Shown piece by piece: positions 63,672-64,000 of a stretch of DNA of 64,000 nucleotides (positions are counted from its first letter, which is position 1; every line of letters starts with the position of its first letter). The translations under genes and the position numbers were made by a program. The notes below the pieces were generated by a model. The model saw only the letters and a program-made list of their open reading frames with translations. It had not been told where the DNA came from and made no database searches. Where the stretch lies: assembly GCA_944320855.1 (NCBI GenBank), contig CALUJF010000007.1, positions 19,530 to 83,529 of the forward strand, read 5' to 3'. This DNA comes from an uncultured Phocaeicola sp. Its GTDB lineage: Bacteria; Bacteroidota; Bacteroidia; Bacteroidales; Bacteroidaceae.

Positions 63672-63977
63672 TTAAACATTAAGTTGATAAGTATTTGAGA
63701 TGCGTTCCCAAACACATTTATTTTCTTTTATTGATTTTTCTTTATTGAGTTTGAATACACCTACAAAGCGATAGAAACAAAATCCTAAATCATCCTTATA
63801 TCGTAAAAATGTAATTCTTGTTTCTTCGGGAGCAGAAAGCCATTGATTTAGATGTGCCTCACGTTTTTCATTTACTTTGGGATATTCATAAATGAACATT
63901 CCATCCTCTGAAAGTTCGTTATGCCTGGCGAAAACGGAGCATACCCACCCACTTAGAACGGCATAATCCACCCACAA
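63672..63977 (-). CDS. Hypothetical protein, possibly N-terminally truncated
   Basis: The frame opens after an in-frame stop near 63980 with a TTG at 63977 (101 residues); the first in-frame ATG is codon 27 (GMFIYEYPKVNEKREAHLN). The body has LRYKDDLGFCFYRFVGVFKLN and ends WERISNTYQL, which looks like the end of a larger domain. Family not recognised. The upstream stop and non-ATG start suggest a fragment of a longer gene lying beyond the window edge. Confidence 0.5.
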   Translation of the reverse strand: MWVDYAVLSGWVCSVFARHNELSEDGMFIYEYPKVNEKREAHLNQWLSAPEETRITFLRYKDDLGFCFYRFVGVFKLNKEKSIKENKCVWERISNTYQLNV

Positions 63978-64000
63978 TTATTGCTAAAATGGGCTTGAAA

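Overview
The window reads as a chromosomal piece of a gut Bacteroidales organism (Bacteroides/Phocaeicola type). The evidence is SusC/SusD proteins, a hybrid two-component regulator, BACON and DUF1735 lipoproteins, fimbrillins, TamL (the lipidated TamA counterpart), glycine-lipid genes, and -33/-7 promoters ending in TAnnTTTG. No rRNA, tRNA, CRISPR array, transposase or integrase was recognised.

Layout. 1-6982 (minus): start of the division/cell-wall cluster in the order rsmH, ftsL, ftsI, murE, mraY, murD (cut by the window edge), with no mraZ in front. 7276-10981 (plus): glsA, glsB, dgt, dut. 11150-15874 (plus): three envelope genes (TPR lipoprotein, DUF4292 lipoprotein, EnvC-like LytM protein). 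15883-18297 (minus): hybrid sensor kinase. 18580-29686 (minus): MATE transporter, M16 peptidase, cyclophilin lipoprotein, TamL, TamB. 29814-33269: nucleotidyltransferase, bile-salt-hydrolase-like enzyme, ClC channel. 33345-63251: a large polysaccharide utilisation locus (PUL). 63289-64000: small genes of unknown or mobile-element type.

First system. Six places in 10.98-25.12 kb carry one repeated cassette, always oriented with the gene it precedes. It consists of GTCAACTY octamers around a CCATCCGGA core. At five of the six it runs through the start codon and encodes a shared N-terminal leader (57-bp modules, 19 residues each in four of them) fused to the signal peptides of unrelated envelope proteins. 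The only usable ATG of those genes lies in the cassette.

Second system. The PUL has GH115, a DUF6055 zincin-like protein, GH2, a decayed GH29, GH27, SusC/SusD, two surface lipoproteins with a shared C-terminal domain, two fimbrillins (one with a lectin-like C-terminus), three full-length secreted metzincin-like proteases plus one truncated copy, and a serine dehydratase at its head. Five promoters in the locus share a pair of 14-bp direct repeats (consensus TTTGTATTATATTG) exactly 21 bp apart, with the proximal copy starting exactly 38 bp before the -7 box. This is a candidate operator of the locus's hybrid regulator. It ties the serine dehydratase and the proteases to the glycan genes. My inference is a glycoprotein or proteoglycan (possibly arabinogalactan-protein) utilisation system that takes both sugar and backbone.
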